From contig OZ007505.1 in the NCBI GenBank assembly GCA_963931865.1, positions 17,695,457-17,759,456 of the forward strand: 64,000 bases of DNA, written 5' to 3'. A model generated the notes under the pieces. That model was not told the origin of the DNA. It did not search any database and was given only the letters and a program-made list of their open reading frames with translations. Shown here piece after piece: positions 35,913-47,975 of this stretch; positions within the stretch are counted from its first letter, which is position 1, and each line of letters opens with the position of its first letter. Position numbers and translations under genes: made by a program. Source of the stretch: Axinella damicornis (taxonomy: Eukaryota; Porifera; Demospongiae; Axinellida; Axinellidae).

Positions 35913-38744
35913 AAAACCCTTCTGAGCTTGTCTGGCCAGTGGCCATCATTGATTGTTCGAGCAAGTGCTCAGTCAGACTCATGTCATAGGGCAATTAAAT
36001 CATCAGTAGCTACCACAGAATTCCAATAATCGATACCCGATACCTCACAACTGTGGGACCAATACTGATTGATACCGATACCAGTATTAGGCCCATAGGA
36101 AGCAATTTTAGTTCGGTCAGGCGGAGAGCGCTTTGATTTGAGTGATGAAATCGTGGCGGCGCAATGGTGCGCGCAGCGCGCCAACCTGGCCTAGAAGCGG
36201 AGCAAGTCCGCGAAGCGCGTCACATAGGGGGGTCTGGGGGCCCTCCCCCAGGAAAATGTTGAATTTTAGACCTTCTGAGATCGTTTCTGGTGCAATCTTG
36301 GGATGAAGCTGCAAGATTCAACAACTTGCTAGCCAGACTGCAGCATATTATTGGTCCGGCGGCTGCCGCACCTGCCGCACCTACTCCTACGGCCCTGAGG
36401 TAACTGAGAATGGGAAGCTGGTGCTTGAACCAGAACAGTGACTATTAGCGTGCCAGAACACCAGGGTGGGTGTCTCGTATAAACAAGTTGGTTGGTTCAA
36501 GAAGTTATGAATTTTTGGTTGTTTTGACTGCCATTCCAGTACAAACATGTATACATGTGTGAAAGGAGGGGTGTGGTGAATACACAGTCTTGCCGCTAGC
36601 CCCTTTCCCCCTGGTCAGATGAATAGGGGCTAGACTGGTGATACAGTACACAATATTGGAACAGGATGGTATTTGGTTCACTAGACAATCTGTACATCAT
36701 ACATGTACTTGGCTTCCTGATCACATGAAGTACCTGGCTTCCTCTCATCACAAGTACTCAGTGTAGATTTACACATCACACCTACTTAGCACACTTTATT
36801 TGCTGAAGCCCAGAAACCTCTTCAAATTCCAATATCAAGTGCTCCCTCCCACTGTGTGGCACATAAACATTTGACTGTCCCTAGCTGTCTCTGTGAAAAC
36901 AACCATTCTGGGCTTCTCCAATTATCCACCCACTACACTCGTGAGTGTTGAGGAGGGACCTAGACCAAATAGGGATTAGATAAGGAGTAGACAAACTTGT
37001 TTACAGTCTGTGACTGCTTTGCTAGTAGTAGTCTTCTGTCTGGCATTCCCAAACCTATATACTTTGGAAGAGAAACTTCACAACCCTCTGCAATAATGTG
37101 ATTCACCTCCAGAGTTATATTATGCCACATTGCCTCTGTCTGTGTAATGCCTCTGCATGTTGCTTGTATTTGACGTTGTATAGCAATACACCAATGTTGC
37201 ATTGGAAAAGAACAACAGTTGCTATTCAAATGGACAGCAATTCAATTTTACATTGGAAATGAACAGCAGCAGTGATACACCAATGTTTATATAATGAACA
37301 GCGATATAAGTATGTACCAATTACACAGTGGTATCTAGCGGTTTCGATATTAGAATTAGATTAGGTATCAGTGGAGCTCTAATGTGTAATGAGAGGTTAA
37401 CTAGTTGGTGCAGGTATACAGCCGAGATAGGAAACCATAGAACTGATTCGTTACTAACGCTTGCCCTTGGCCAGCAACCATTAGTATGTCAGGAAGCCTG
37501 TAAACACAGCTGGCAAACGTAGCTACCTCACTGTGTGGGGTGGGTAGCTGGCTCAGTGATAACTCAAAGTTGGATGTTTTGATTTTCCCCACGTGCTCAG
37601 TAGAGTAACTCCATGTTGGTAGACATGTCACCATCTCTGATACAACAGTCATTGTGGGCTTCCCTCAGATCTGCCTGTGTTTGGAGTTGTAGAGATAGTG
37701 AGGTGCAAATAGGGCATTACGCATGAAACTTCGATCATAATGAGATCACATGCACCAGCATCCTATAGTTCCATGCAGTAATGCTACCTGCAGTCTAGCC
37801 TCGTTCCACTGCCCAGCACAAGAGCCTGGGCCTGTAGCCTTCATTCAAGCTGTGCTGGTATGCCAGAGACAATACCTAGTGAGGGACACTGATGAAGGAT
37901 ATAGCTACCCAAGCCAAGTCTAGGCTATTATTGCCAGTGTAGTAATCTCCAGTAATCTCTAGTAATCTGCAGTAATCTCTAGTAATCTCTAGTAATCTCC
38001 AGTAATCTCTAGTAATCTGCAGCAGTAGTCCCTAGCTATCCAAGCATAATGTCGTTATAACTATAGAAGTTATACGCCATTTCAGATCTTGACACATGCA
38101 TGTGCACTGGTGAGACAGTGTGCGATGTGTGCCTTCCTTTTACATGGTGTAGACGTCCTGTCTATAACTCACCGATCTAATAAACATGCAGTAATTTGCA
38201 GTTCTGTACGTACTTAGATTTCTCATCACTCCCATGCACACATTTGCTAATTTCTTGAATGGACAAGCAGCCTAAAATCTCTGTAGCCTGTGTACACAGC
38301 TCTAGTAAATATAATTGAACGATTTGCACTTCCTGTTGATGATACTGTGTAATTGAAAGTTATCTCATGTTATCTTCAGTATATGAATTTCACACAATAT
38401 TACGCAATTATGCCGTACAAGGACCTGGATGTTTGTACAGACAAATTGGCTATACACCACTATACACACGCTCTCAGCAGACTTTGATGAACTAAGAGCA
38501 ATTAGGGAACCACAAAGAAGGAAATGAGAATGTACTTAATTAGGCCAGAAAGGATGAAACACTGTACTGATATGCCCCTTCTCAGTTTGTTGCTTGGCAA
38601 CAGGCCTAGGGTTACCCTAGTTGTGTACTCTGTACAGCTACCATGGTAACTTATCAGTGGTAACTTATCAGTGAGAACATCCGAGGACACATGCAGTTGA
38701 GTGTACTTACATCCTGTTGCCCTAATACTGAAAACCACTAGCAT

Positions 38745-38807
38745 GCCAGGTGAGGGTCTCATTAGCATAGCTCAGACTCAGCCCTGGGTTCGAATCCCAC
38801 CGCAGGC
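38745..38807 (+). other. tRNA-like fragment, possible SINE head
   Basis: Contains an exact Pol III B-box, GGTTCGAATCC (38788-38798), and an A-box-like TAGCTCAG (38768-38775), but the anticodon arm is missing and the acceptor stem pairs poorly. Not a working tRNA. Confidence 0.35.
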
Positions 38808-38855
38808 CTTGATTTATGGTAACTCAAGCGAGTACAGTGATGATGTCATCATCCA

Positions 38856-38856
<1 letters not shown>

Positions 38857-38899
<43 letters not shown>
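38857..38899. repeat. Run of 43 C
   Basis: Unbroken poly-C on the + strand, directly after the tRNA-like fragment. Other long C runs are at 25042-25088, 28415-28436, 41572-41602 and 62327-62352. Confidence 0.95.
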
Positions 38900-38901
<2 letters not shown>

Positions 38902-39030
38902 ACAGTACCTGCACAAAAACCTGATCTGGGGATGCACAAGAAGGGGGTGCGTTCTCTGGGGATGCAGGTTATCGAAGTATAATGAACCGAACGGAATGAC
39001 TGCTTTGTGCATTTCCAATAGCTAGTCTGA

Positions 39031-39580
39031 TGTCTACAGTACAACAGCTACAGTACAACAGCTACAGTACAACAGCTACAGTACAACAGCTACAGTACAA
39101 CAGCTACAGTACAACAGCTACAGTACAACAGCTACAGTACAACAGCTACAGTACAATAAGCTACAGTACAACAGCTACAGTACAACAGCTACAGTACAAC
39201 AGCTACAGTACAACAGCTACAGTACAACAGCTACAGTACAACAGCTACAGTACAACAGCTACAGTACAATAAGCTACAGTACAACAGCTACAGTACAACA
39301 GCTACAGTACAACAGCTACAGTACAACAGCTACAGTACAACAGCTACAGTACAACAGCTACAGTACAACAGCTACAGTACAACAGCTACAGTACAATAAG
39401 CTACAGTACAACAGCTACAGTACAACAGCTACAGTACAACAGCTACAGTACAACAGCTACAGTACAACAGCTACAGTACAACAGCTACAGTACAACAGCT
39501 ACAGTACAACAGCTACAGTACAACAGCTACAGTACAACAGCTACAGTACAACAGCTACAGTACAACAGCTACAGTACAAT
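39031..39580. repeat. 14-bp satellite, about 39 copies
   Basis: Nearly perfect tandem CTACAGTACAACAG. A 15-bp variant (CTACAGTACAATAAG) recurs at about 39152, 39265 and 39391, hinting at a higher-order period of 8-9 units. Confidence 0.95.
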
Positions 39581-39626
39581 ATAAAGAACAGCAGAGAGAA
39601 TGTATGCGTGGCTGCTTTTGTTATAG

Positions 39627-39751
39627 GTATGCAAGTCGGTACAAATGAGGTACATGTACAGATCACAACTTCATCTTCAAAGTCTAGCCACTCGGAGACA
39701 AGTTCTAAGGCTTCACTTCTGAAACCTAATACACGGCAGCATGTGACAGAG
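39627..39751 (+). other. Orphan coding-exon candidate, unknown gene
   Basis: Bounded by a good acceptor (pyrimidines then TATAG) and a consensus donor (GAG then GTGAGT). The open frame is biased like a real exon: VHVQITTSSSKSSHSETSS followed by KASLLKPNTRQHVTE. No domain is recognised. It lies directly after the 14-bp satellite. Partner exons were not identified with confidence; the region at 42661-42821 might belong to it. Confidence 0.35.
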
Positions 39752-40769
39752 GTGAGTCACTTTGTGATGTCCGGTTAATTGGCCCTAAATAGCATATACC
39801 TTACTGAGTTGGCTCCATCCCTTGCCTAATTCGTAAGCTTGCATCTCATATTGCATGGCAACCACTTGAGAAATGTATAATGAGATACACATGCTGAAGC
39901 CATTCACCTGGTGCGGGAAGTAACCAGAAAACATCCTGCACATCACAGACGTGAGCAGTCCCTAACATGGCAAGCTTTACCCTGGCAGGGCATCTTGGAC
40001 AATTCTTGGTAGCTGAACATTAACACTTGTAAGGTCATCATTTTTCAAATGCCAGACATTTTCGAGTCTGATAAGTGAATCTAACTACATAATAATTCCG
40101 TCATAGGTTGATGATTGGTGATTCCCAAGGTTGAATGGAAAACTGAAATGGTAGTCGCCCATTGGAATTTTGATTAACACTAACTACGTAAACCTTCAGG
40201 ATTCTGAATAGTACCCATAAAACGTCACGCATGCATTGCCAATCAAATAATATTACTCACTGTGGGTGATGAGCTGAGGAGCAGGTTTGTAGAAGTGCGT
40301 ATCAACATTCTCGCTTCATGAGCCTCGACTGTGAGAGAAAATGACTGCATTGTGTTCTGTTATTGTCCACTATATGGTTGAGGTAAGAGCACATGTTTGA
40401 GGAGTAGCGGCTATAAACTTAACTAAAGCTTCACAAAACGGAGCACGCTTCATGCCCTTGGAAATTGAACTAGTCCTTCTAGCCTATCAAAGTTTTGCTC
40501 TTTCTGAGTCATGCTGATGTATTGTCCTGGCATCACATACCCCATTACACTAATGGCTTCCCTAGACAGATCCAGTGGGCTTTATTGAATTTCTGAGGTG
40601 GAACTATTCAGCATCTATGTAGCTAAGTGGGTGGATCTGATTGCAAGTTTGATTACCAAGCCTCAGGCATAGAGTTTGTGACAATTATACCCAACCCATG
40701 CAAGGTTGCCTCGACAACACCCATGTGGTGCACAGATGTGTTTGCGTTTTGTGCAGACTACAATGCATG

Positions 40770-40772
<3 letters not shown>

Positions 40773-40861
<89 letters not shown>

Positions 40862-40877
40862 TGCGTGCGTGTGTGTG
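40773..40877. repeat. (GT)n/(GTGC)n microsatellite
   Basis: About 105 bp of GT turning to GTGC and back. Not near a recognised splice site. Confidence 0.92.
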
Positions 40878-41571
40878 AATCTAGTTGCCAACTATGGATG
40901 TAGCAATTTCCTGCCTATTAGTTTAACCATTTTGGTAGGTAACCGTATACCCTCTACACCTCTCTTTGGTAGAGTGAGTGTTGCTCCTCCCCACTTCCTC
41001 CCCCATCTCCCCCCTCCCTCTCTGCACCATGCACAGCCACTATATAGGAAATGATGTTAACCACTTGTTCTATATATATATAAATATCCTATAGCAGCTT
41101 CCAAAGAAGGCTTCTAACTGCGGGAGAGTATCACTGCCATGGAAGCTGATCAAAACTGGTTAGTTATGTGCATTAGTAACAGAATACTGAACAATTGCTT
41201 TCAGGAAGTTAAGCCACAGTGGCCTGCTAACAAATATCTAACATTCGTGATACCTACGAAATAGCCGCATAGAGCTAGTTACTATAACAACACCATTATT
41301 ATCGAATGACTTATAGCTTATATATAAGGCTATTATTAGCAAACACAAAATTAATACTTGTGAATATACCTGCGCTTGCTAAAATCGCTAAAATTAGTAC
41401 CCACAATTGAATAATTGTGACTGATGTTGCTAAAATCGGTACCCGCCAAATCTGAGGCAAAATCACTATTTTGTACTCACAAATAATAGTAGTAGTGATA
41501 TGGATAACATTATTGGTCCAGCAGGAAGTACATGCTTTAAGTATAGGTAAAGGACACACATGCGCATTCAG

Positions 41572-41604
<33 letters not shown>

Positions 41605-42660
41605 GGCCACAAGGCTATATAGCTGGCAACCATCCCCTGCCCTTTGTTGTCCAGACCAGGTAGCTACAACATTAACAGTGTAACCAGAACTCTGCATTCA
41701 GTCACAATACAAATCAAAAACATTGTGGTGCATGTTCTTTGTTTATCTTAAGTGTCTGTACGTATTCTACATACAATATTGTTGGCAGTTGCCATAATTG
41801 TATTGCGTAATTGTTCAACATCAAGTGTGAACTCAGGCATACCATACAGAGCCCCACAAAAGGAGAAGATTAGTGTAATTACCGATGGAAAAGTTCATTT
41901 GTCTAGTCATACATGTAGTGGAAACCGGATCTAATTATAAGGCTTAGCTAGACACTACAGAAAATGATACTATATAGCTACAATATGCATGCATTACAGT
42001 GGATATACATGTATTTCACTGCGCATGCAGTATAGTGACGTACTGCAGAACTTTCCTTGTTCTCTCTGGCAGCTGTTGACATCTGCTAAATGGATTGTAC
42101 AAACAGTTGCTATGGAGCTGAGGATGGGTTGCGTTGAATGTAATCCGAGCTGCTCTTTATACTCCAGTTATAAAAACAAAAGCAACACTGTGGCTAGACT
42201 AATTATACCTACTATGGAAATACGAAAACAAGAGCTGAGCCGTGTATACTCCCACATGCATACCTGTACTCACCTCGGATCATGCAGCGTGGTATATACA
42301 GCAAGGGTTAGAAAGTCATGCATGGCTGCTCCATTCACTGCATGGACGGAAGTTCTCTTGACCCTGATTGCATTAGGGTCGTGTAGCTAGATGGTCTCTG
42401 TTGGTATGCATAGTTGCAACCAGAAGAAGCAGACTTGAAAAATGAAGGAGAATTCATCTAAACCCCAGGAAGCGAACTCTATCACCTCACTGAGTATACT
42501 TCACCTTCAAGTCCATTGAGGTGTGAACAACAACGGCGAAACCGCAATACAGACGAGTTTCTGTCTCTTCTATCCTGGACTTGCCGCAGTGCATGCCTCT
42601 GCAAAAAGCCTATACTGTCCATGGTGATACCCTTTACCTGCAACTTGATTCTCACTATAG

Positions 42661-42821
42661 GCCCTGCAGTTGTACCTGCGGTCAGTAGTGAAGAGGTCGC
42701 TGAAGTACCAACTGAAGAGCTCATTGAGAATCTAGCTGAGTGTGAAAAAGTGGAGTATGAACTGAGGGACAGGGTTCCAGGAGTGTGTTACAAAGTGGAC
42801 AGGAGGGTTGGACTCCAGTGA
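42661..42821 (+). other. Orphan terminal-exon candidate, unknown gene
   Basis: After an acceptor (TCTCACTATAG) an open frame rich in Glu and Val (SSEEVAEVPTEELIENLAEC) ends at TGA 42819-42821. The acidic, helical composition looks coding and differs from the flanks, but no family is recognised and no upstream exon is proven. Confidence 0.3.
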
Positions 42822-44293
42822 AGAAGAACCTCAGAGTGAATCGAGCTGCAGATTGCATGGTGGTGAAAGGCCGAGTCAGATATGTAGCTAGATGATCATG
42901 CATGACCAGCTTATGTTAAGGAGGTAAATTTTACGTTGGAGAATGGACAAACCTATCTGAGTTTGGGAATAGCTACCAGGCAGAGTTATATCACTGTAAA
43001 AGACCAGGGTTGTTATAACTGAGCTTGGTTACAGCAGTTGCAATTAGATAGCACATCAAAGCTGGTGTATATGTACCTCCAGCTTTTAGGAGATACTTTG
43101 TTAACAAGCATGGGGACATAAAAAGGTGACGAACAAGTGGACCATTTATGACAAGCATTCAAGTGGCCTCTCATGCAGTAGCTAATGTTCGAAGCTTTTG
43201 AAGGACACTTCGGTAACAAACAGACACATTGTAAGCTTTTATTGGACAATTAACAAGCAGATACACATTTTAATGAACACTTTGGTAACCTGCAGGTATA
43301 TACATTGTATGAATCAAGGAGTACCATAACCTTAATCCAAATCACTCTTGAGCTGCATTGGATATCATTTTAGAATGCATGCTTTCCAATTGTAAGGTTA
43401 ACTAGCTAAGTTCAGTTAAAACAACCCTGGTCCTTTTACAGTGTAAGACTGGAAATTTCAAGCCCCATGCATAGCCACTAGAACGTGAAATAAGATTACA
43501 GCATAATTTACATTGTAGTTAGTCTGTCACACAGGTCAAAATTTGGCCTGTATTGTGTGATGTAAAATCATTCAGTCATTGATTCATTCATATGTGGCCA
43601 CCCTTGACGGTACACAACCATTTGGTAGTTTGCTTTTTAGTGTATAGCTACCATCGAAAGCAGTTATTCAAACTCAATGTCAATTGCTATTTTGCTTGGT
43701 ACTCTAAACATGTCTCCATCGTTTTAGTTTCATGATGATTTGGCCATCAGCAAAAAAAAAATCACATGGAGATGTGAAGGACGACTCAGTTACTTTTGGT
43801 TATAGCTACAGTGTAGCTATATAGCTTGCTATAATATACCAGCCCTGCATAGTGCATACATCACACCCCACCAGCAGCATAATGGCAACTCGTCGATATT
43901 GATGCTATAGCAACTTCTATTCACTGACAACCAAACATGTAATGTAGCTACGTATTGCCTGTAGCGGTTTTGTCACGCTAATTGACCACGTGGCAAGTGA
44001 TCACACAGTACAGCTGTACAGCGCAACGTGTGGCCGGCCGGCGCGGCGGCAGTAGACATTACGCAATAATTTACGCTACCGGAAGTCTTGATTCGCAGCG
44101 CAGCGAAGTATAAATTCGACCATGAAGAGCGCAGTATTAACAAATTGGCAAGTAGTGAAACTTTCGATCTGCGGGCAATCGTTTGCAGCATTCGTAGTAC
44201 GCGCCAATATTGTGCAGTGGGTACAGGCAGGCGCCATCAAGAACAGCAAGCAACAATACTTCAGTTTCGCCCGCCGCCTCTTGCACAAGAAGA

Positions 44294-46397
44294 ATGGAGC
44301 ACTACCAATTGCTACGCAAACTCGGTAGCGGCAATTTTGCCAAGGTCTACCTTGCCCTGCATACACCTACTGGGAAGCAGGTACGCGCGTGAGCTTTTAA
44401 TGCAGTGCAAGAATAATATCATAGCTAGTTATATTGTATAGCTAGTATACTACTGTATACCGAATAATATAGCAGTACTAATGCTAGTATTAATGTAGTG
44501 CTACACCACTTCACTTTTCAGGTTGCGCTGAAACTGATCGAAAAGAAGAAGGTCTCAACCCTGAAGATGCTTCAAAGAGTTCACAGGGAGATTCGAAACA
44601 TGAAGAAGTTGAAGCATTCTAACATCGCTGAGATCTACGAAAGTGAGTTTTAGCGCCAACTAGCTAAATTAATGCGGAATATTCTTATCAAAGTTATAAC
44701 TTTGATAAGAATATTAGTGTGTACCATAGAGCCGCTACCTTCAAATACCGTTTTACTTTTGTACTTTAGGTTTCGAAACGAGCACTTACCATTGCATTGC
44801 AATGGAGTATGTTCCTGGTGGTGAACTGTTTGACTATGTGCTGGACAGACATGGACTTTGCGAGGAGCAGGCGAGAGGATTTTTCACCCAGATTGTTCAA
44901 GCTGCTGAACACTGCCATAAGGTGAGCTTTAACTCAATTAATAGGAGTGGCATGTTTTGTCCACCACCCTGCCAAACCTCTGGCATGCCAATGGTGTTTT
45001 TGCTGTGGTTTTCCAAGCCATATGGATGAAAAGTGGAGTCAAAAGCTGATTATACCCTTTGATTTCTCTCCTTGCAGAACTCAGTTGTCCACAGAGACCT
45101 CAAGTTGGAGAACATTCTCTTGGATCGAGAAAGACGGCCTAAGGTATGCATTAGCCGCTTACACTGTATTCTATTCATTGAACATTGGTTCCAATTGGTC
45201 CATCCAACGCAACTTTATTGGACTTGCTATTTTAACTGAATTCAGCGCAGAGGATAGAAGTATTAGAAACGTATGCACTGCCTCCTTGCCCGCATTAAGT
45301 TATTATGTCTTAAGTCATTATTAGCACACATGCTGTGTTACGTAGTAAACAAGTACTGTAAACAACATAATTACATTCAGTGGTTGTTGGTTGTTTACTT
45401 TTGCATACCTTAGAACAACCGGTGCGCCAAAGGTTTAAGCTATTCATTATATCTTTTCTGTTCATCACATAGTTGGCCGACTTTGGATTTTCAAAAGAAA
45501 CTCACTCGGAAGAGATGCTTGCAACATATTGCGGCAGTGCTCTCTACGCGTCCCCGGAAATGGTCCTCTGCAAACCGTACATTGGGCCCGAGTGTGATGT
45601 ATGGAGCCTGGGAGTCATACTCTATACGCTACTCACCGCAGCCATGCCCTTCGATGATACCAACTTTACAAAGTTTGCCACCTGCCTGGAGCACGGACAG
45701 TACCCAGAACCCCCTGGAACCTCAGAACGTAAGCTGTTGCGTCATTGTCTAGTACGCCAATACATACACGCATGTCTAGCTAAAGCAAGATCATCAGCAG
45801 TGGTCTAACAAATGACTAAACTAAAATTACTAACGTCTTCTTTCCTTTCCAGTTGTCAGGGATCTGATTTCACGGATGCTGGACCCCAATTCCACAAGCA
45901 GAGCCACCATCCAAGAAATCCTGGCCCACCCTTGGATGAAGACTCCCACAGCAACTACTCCCACAAAGAGGCAGCGAAAAATGAACATTTACTACACAAA
46001 GAACTACGCAGAGAACGTTACCCAGACGTTGATCAACATGAACAGGTGCGACTGCTCTTGTCATGAAGAGGATGAAAGGAATGGCCGGAGAGACTCTGTA
46101 ATCACAAAACATTGTCCTGACTGTGACGATATAGTTGCGAATGATCTTCAATCACACCAGTTCCTCATGAGATCAGGAAGCAGTGCTAGCAGTGGGTATG
46201 GTTCCGAGTTTGGGAGTCAGCTGCATCTGGATCTCGACACTCCTGGGATGCCTCTGCCCAGGTTTCCCAACCAGTCTGTGGAAAGAAGAAATTCAACACC
46301 CAAACAGAGTGTCTCAAAACCACCATTCCCACACAAGCACAGGAACAGTATACCGTCCACTAAAGTCTACAGGGACGAGGATCTAGTGTTTGTGTAA
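44294..46397 (+). CDS. CAMK-group (AMPK-related-like) serine/threonine protein kinase
   Basis: Exons 44294-44380, 44522-44642, 44770-44921, 45078-45143, 45473-45728, 45853-46397 (TAA) join in frame to 408 residues. The kinase domain begins almost at the first Met (MEHYQLLRKLGSGNFAKV): glycine loop at 11-18, catalytic K33 in VALK, HRDLKLEN with D127, DFG with D145, activation-loop end CGSALYASPE, then GPECDVWSLGVILYTLL and PFDD. HPWMK closes the domain near residue 255. All residues needed for catalysis are present. The CGS-YASPE and PFDD pattern places it in the CAMK group near NUAK/BRSK/TSSK; I cannot name the subfamily. The tail of about 150 residues has a Cys/His cluster (CDCSCH then KHCPDCDD), Ser-rich stretches and basic patches; no UBA domain is seen. 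Intron 2 (127 bp) holds a 38-bp perfect palindrome. An upstream in-frame start exists, but the Met next to the glycine loop is typical. Confidence 0.9.
44678..44715. repeat. 38-bp perfect palindrome in kinase intron 2
   Basis: AATATTCTTATCAAAGTTA followed directly by its complement. It fills nearly a third of a 127-bp intron. Confidence 0.85.
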
Positions 46398-46593
46398 CCC
46401 ACGTGCACGTTTATCACACAGGTAGCATTTTCATCAAATCCTCTATGATTTTAATTCTCACTGAAATCATCCAGTATGTGATTTTATTTACCCTCAAAGC
46501 CAAGCTTTGTGCGCAAACAATTCTGATCACTTATGTAACATCAATTCCTTGTACTTGTGTGCGTGTATGTCTTTTGTCTTGTTCCACTGCAAC

Positions 46594-46622
46594 GTTTCAC
46601 AAGAAAAATGCTGGTTCATCAG
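46594..46622 (-). ncRNA. Hammerhead-ribozyme-like core
   Basis: Minus strand: CTGATGA, a short stem ACCAG/CTTGT with one mismatch, then GAAAC. The stems outside the core are not established. Confidence 0.3.
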
Positions 46623-47549
46623 ACATAAAATGTTGATGGAACGTTAAAACAGATGACCCTCGAGTTATAGGGACACAATAATTATAACAGGCCTCTCTAC
46701 AAAGGACGATTTCAAGGTCCCGGTTCCTTATGCTTTGAGGAACTTCCAAGAAGGGGACAACCTCTCAGACAAAACACCTGAATTTATATTGTGTCCTCTA
46801 TTGATAGGTTTCACCATAAACCCCATAGCCATTCAGAGGATGAGCATGATTGCATGATCGAGCAACACAGTCATGCTCTATCCTTTTCCTTGAGGAAGTC
46901 ACAACATACTATAGCTAGCTGTGTCTTCAATGACCTCACAAGAGTGGTAACTTACTGTCTAGCATTTATCTAATTGTTGCTACCTGGATTGTACAACGTT
47001 TAACATATTATATTCGTTCAGTTATGCATCATGCACTGAGAGACTTTATGACATGTAGGTGACCATTGCATTGCAACTCTCCCTCAAGTTGCACTGCAGG
47101 AGTGTAACATTTTTTTCTGTGTGGTAGTGTATGACCTTTCCGAGAGGAGTTGTCTTGTGGGTTGACCAGACAGATCATATGTCACATGTGTAACCTCATA
47201 TATAACTTGAGCAGGACCATCCTACAGCAACACAAACCGACATATCCATCTTCCAATCCGGTGTTTCAAGTTTGCACTGTAGTTTGGCTTTTGTCTCCAC
47301 TGTTGGAGCTGTCATGTGGGTATAACTAGGCAGATTAATTTTAACCTCGTTACTTGAGCAGGACCATCCTACGGCAACACAAGCTGACATGTCCAAGTTC
47401 CCATCCGGTGCTTTTTGCACAGTAATCTTCGTTTCATTTAATCACGTGCAAATTACTTCAGATATACTGTAGTTATTTCCATAATTGTGCCCTTTTCTTA
47501 ATTTGATTGCACACAACAAGTTATACTGGTATGTGACTAATATGGAATC

Positions 47550-47613
47550 GCATGGATTTAGCCTCGTTCCCAGGCCCCATCCATGGGGCCTGGGAACGAG
47601 GCTAGCATGGATT
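47550..47613. mobile_element. 46-bp TAGCCTCG-type hairpin with perfect 9-bp target duplication
   Basis: Element 47559-47604 is a perfect inverted repeat; GCATGGATT flanks it at 47550-47558 and 47605-47613. Confidence 0.9.
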
Positions 47614-47975
47614 CTCATCTTGCACTATAGGATTTAGCTATAATTGCTAGATGCATCAATAATCCATCTGCATAGCAACTATAAACAGGTGATTTAATGC
47701 ATCACTTGACACTATACACTGTATGACTTGTGAGGTCACTGCTATCAATACCGTACGTACGGTCTTAACGCGTGTAATCCAGAACATGCGCTCCAAAGCT
47801 GTGAATTTTCCAAACACTGGGATGGCTTGCGTATGTGTCCAGGAAGTTCGAAGTGTCATTCATGCCTCCAAGCTGTGAATTTCCTAACACTGTGAGACAG
47901 TTTTGATTGGAGGCCTGTGAATATGTCTAGGAAGTTCAAAGTGTATTTCATATAAGGCTCAGGTGATCTTTCAGC

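Larger units (their letters stand above)
31347..44293. other. 13-kb repeat-rich region between the cupin and kinase genes
   Basis: No complete gene is recognised. Named repeats are listed separately. Also present: degenerate CCAATTCACTCGGAAATAATG repeats at 34000-34260, TGACATCACCTTCATTGCAG repeats at 35050-35190, a GC-rich repeat fragment (GGGGGGTCTGGGGGCCCTCC) at 36150-36260, a GCTAGCCCC hairpin at 36592-36637, and AGTAATCTCT repeats at 37940-38025. Two orphan exon candidates are at 39627-39751 and 42661-42821. 42822-44293 shows nothing but the presumed kinase promoter. Confidence 0.6.
46398..47975. other. Kinase 3' flank and HEMK1 upstream region
   Basis: Contains a hammerhead-like core on the minus strand (46594-46622), a pair of related segments near 47205-47260 and 47350-47410 (AGCAGGACCATCCTAC), and the MITE at 47550-47613. 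No gene seen. Confidence 0.6.

Noticed and set aside
36960..37229. Minus-strand frame of 89 codons
   Set aside because: Composition is ordinary but there is no recognisable domain, splice signal or conserved motif; could be chance.
38745..38807. A functional tRNA gene
   Set aside because: No anticodon arm and a poorly paired acceptor stem; only Pol III box motifs are present.
41752..41934. Short frame with a hydrophobic start resembling a signal peptide
   Set aside because: No ATG at its beginning, no splice support, no homology recognised.
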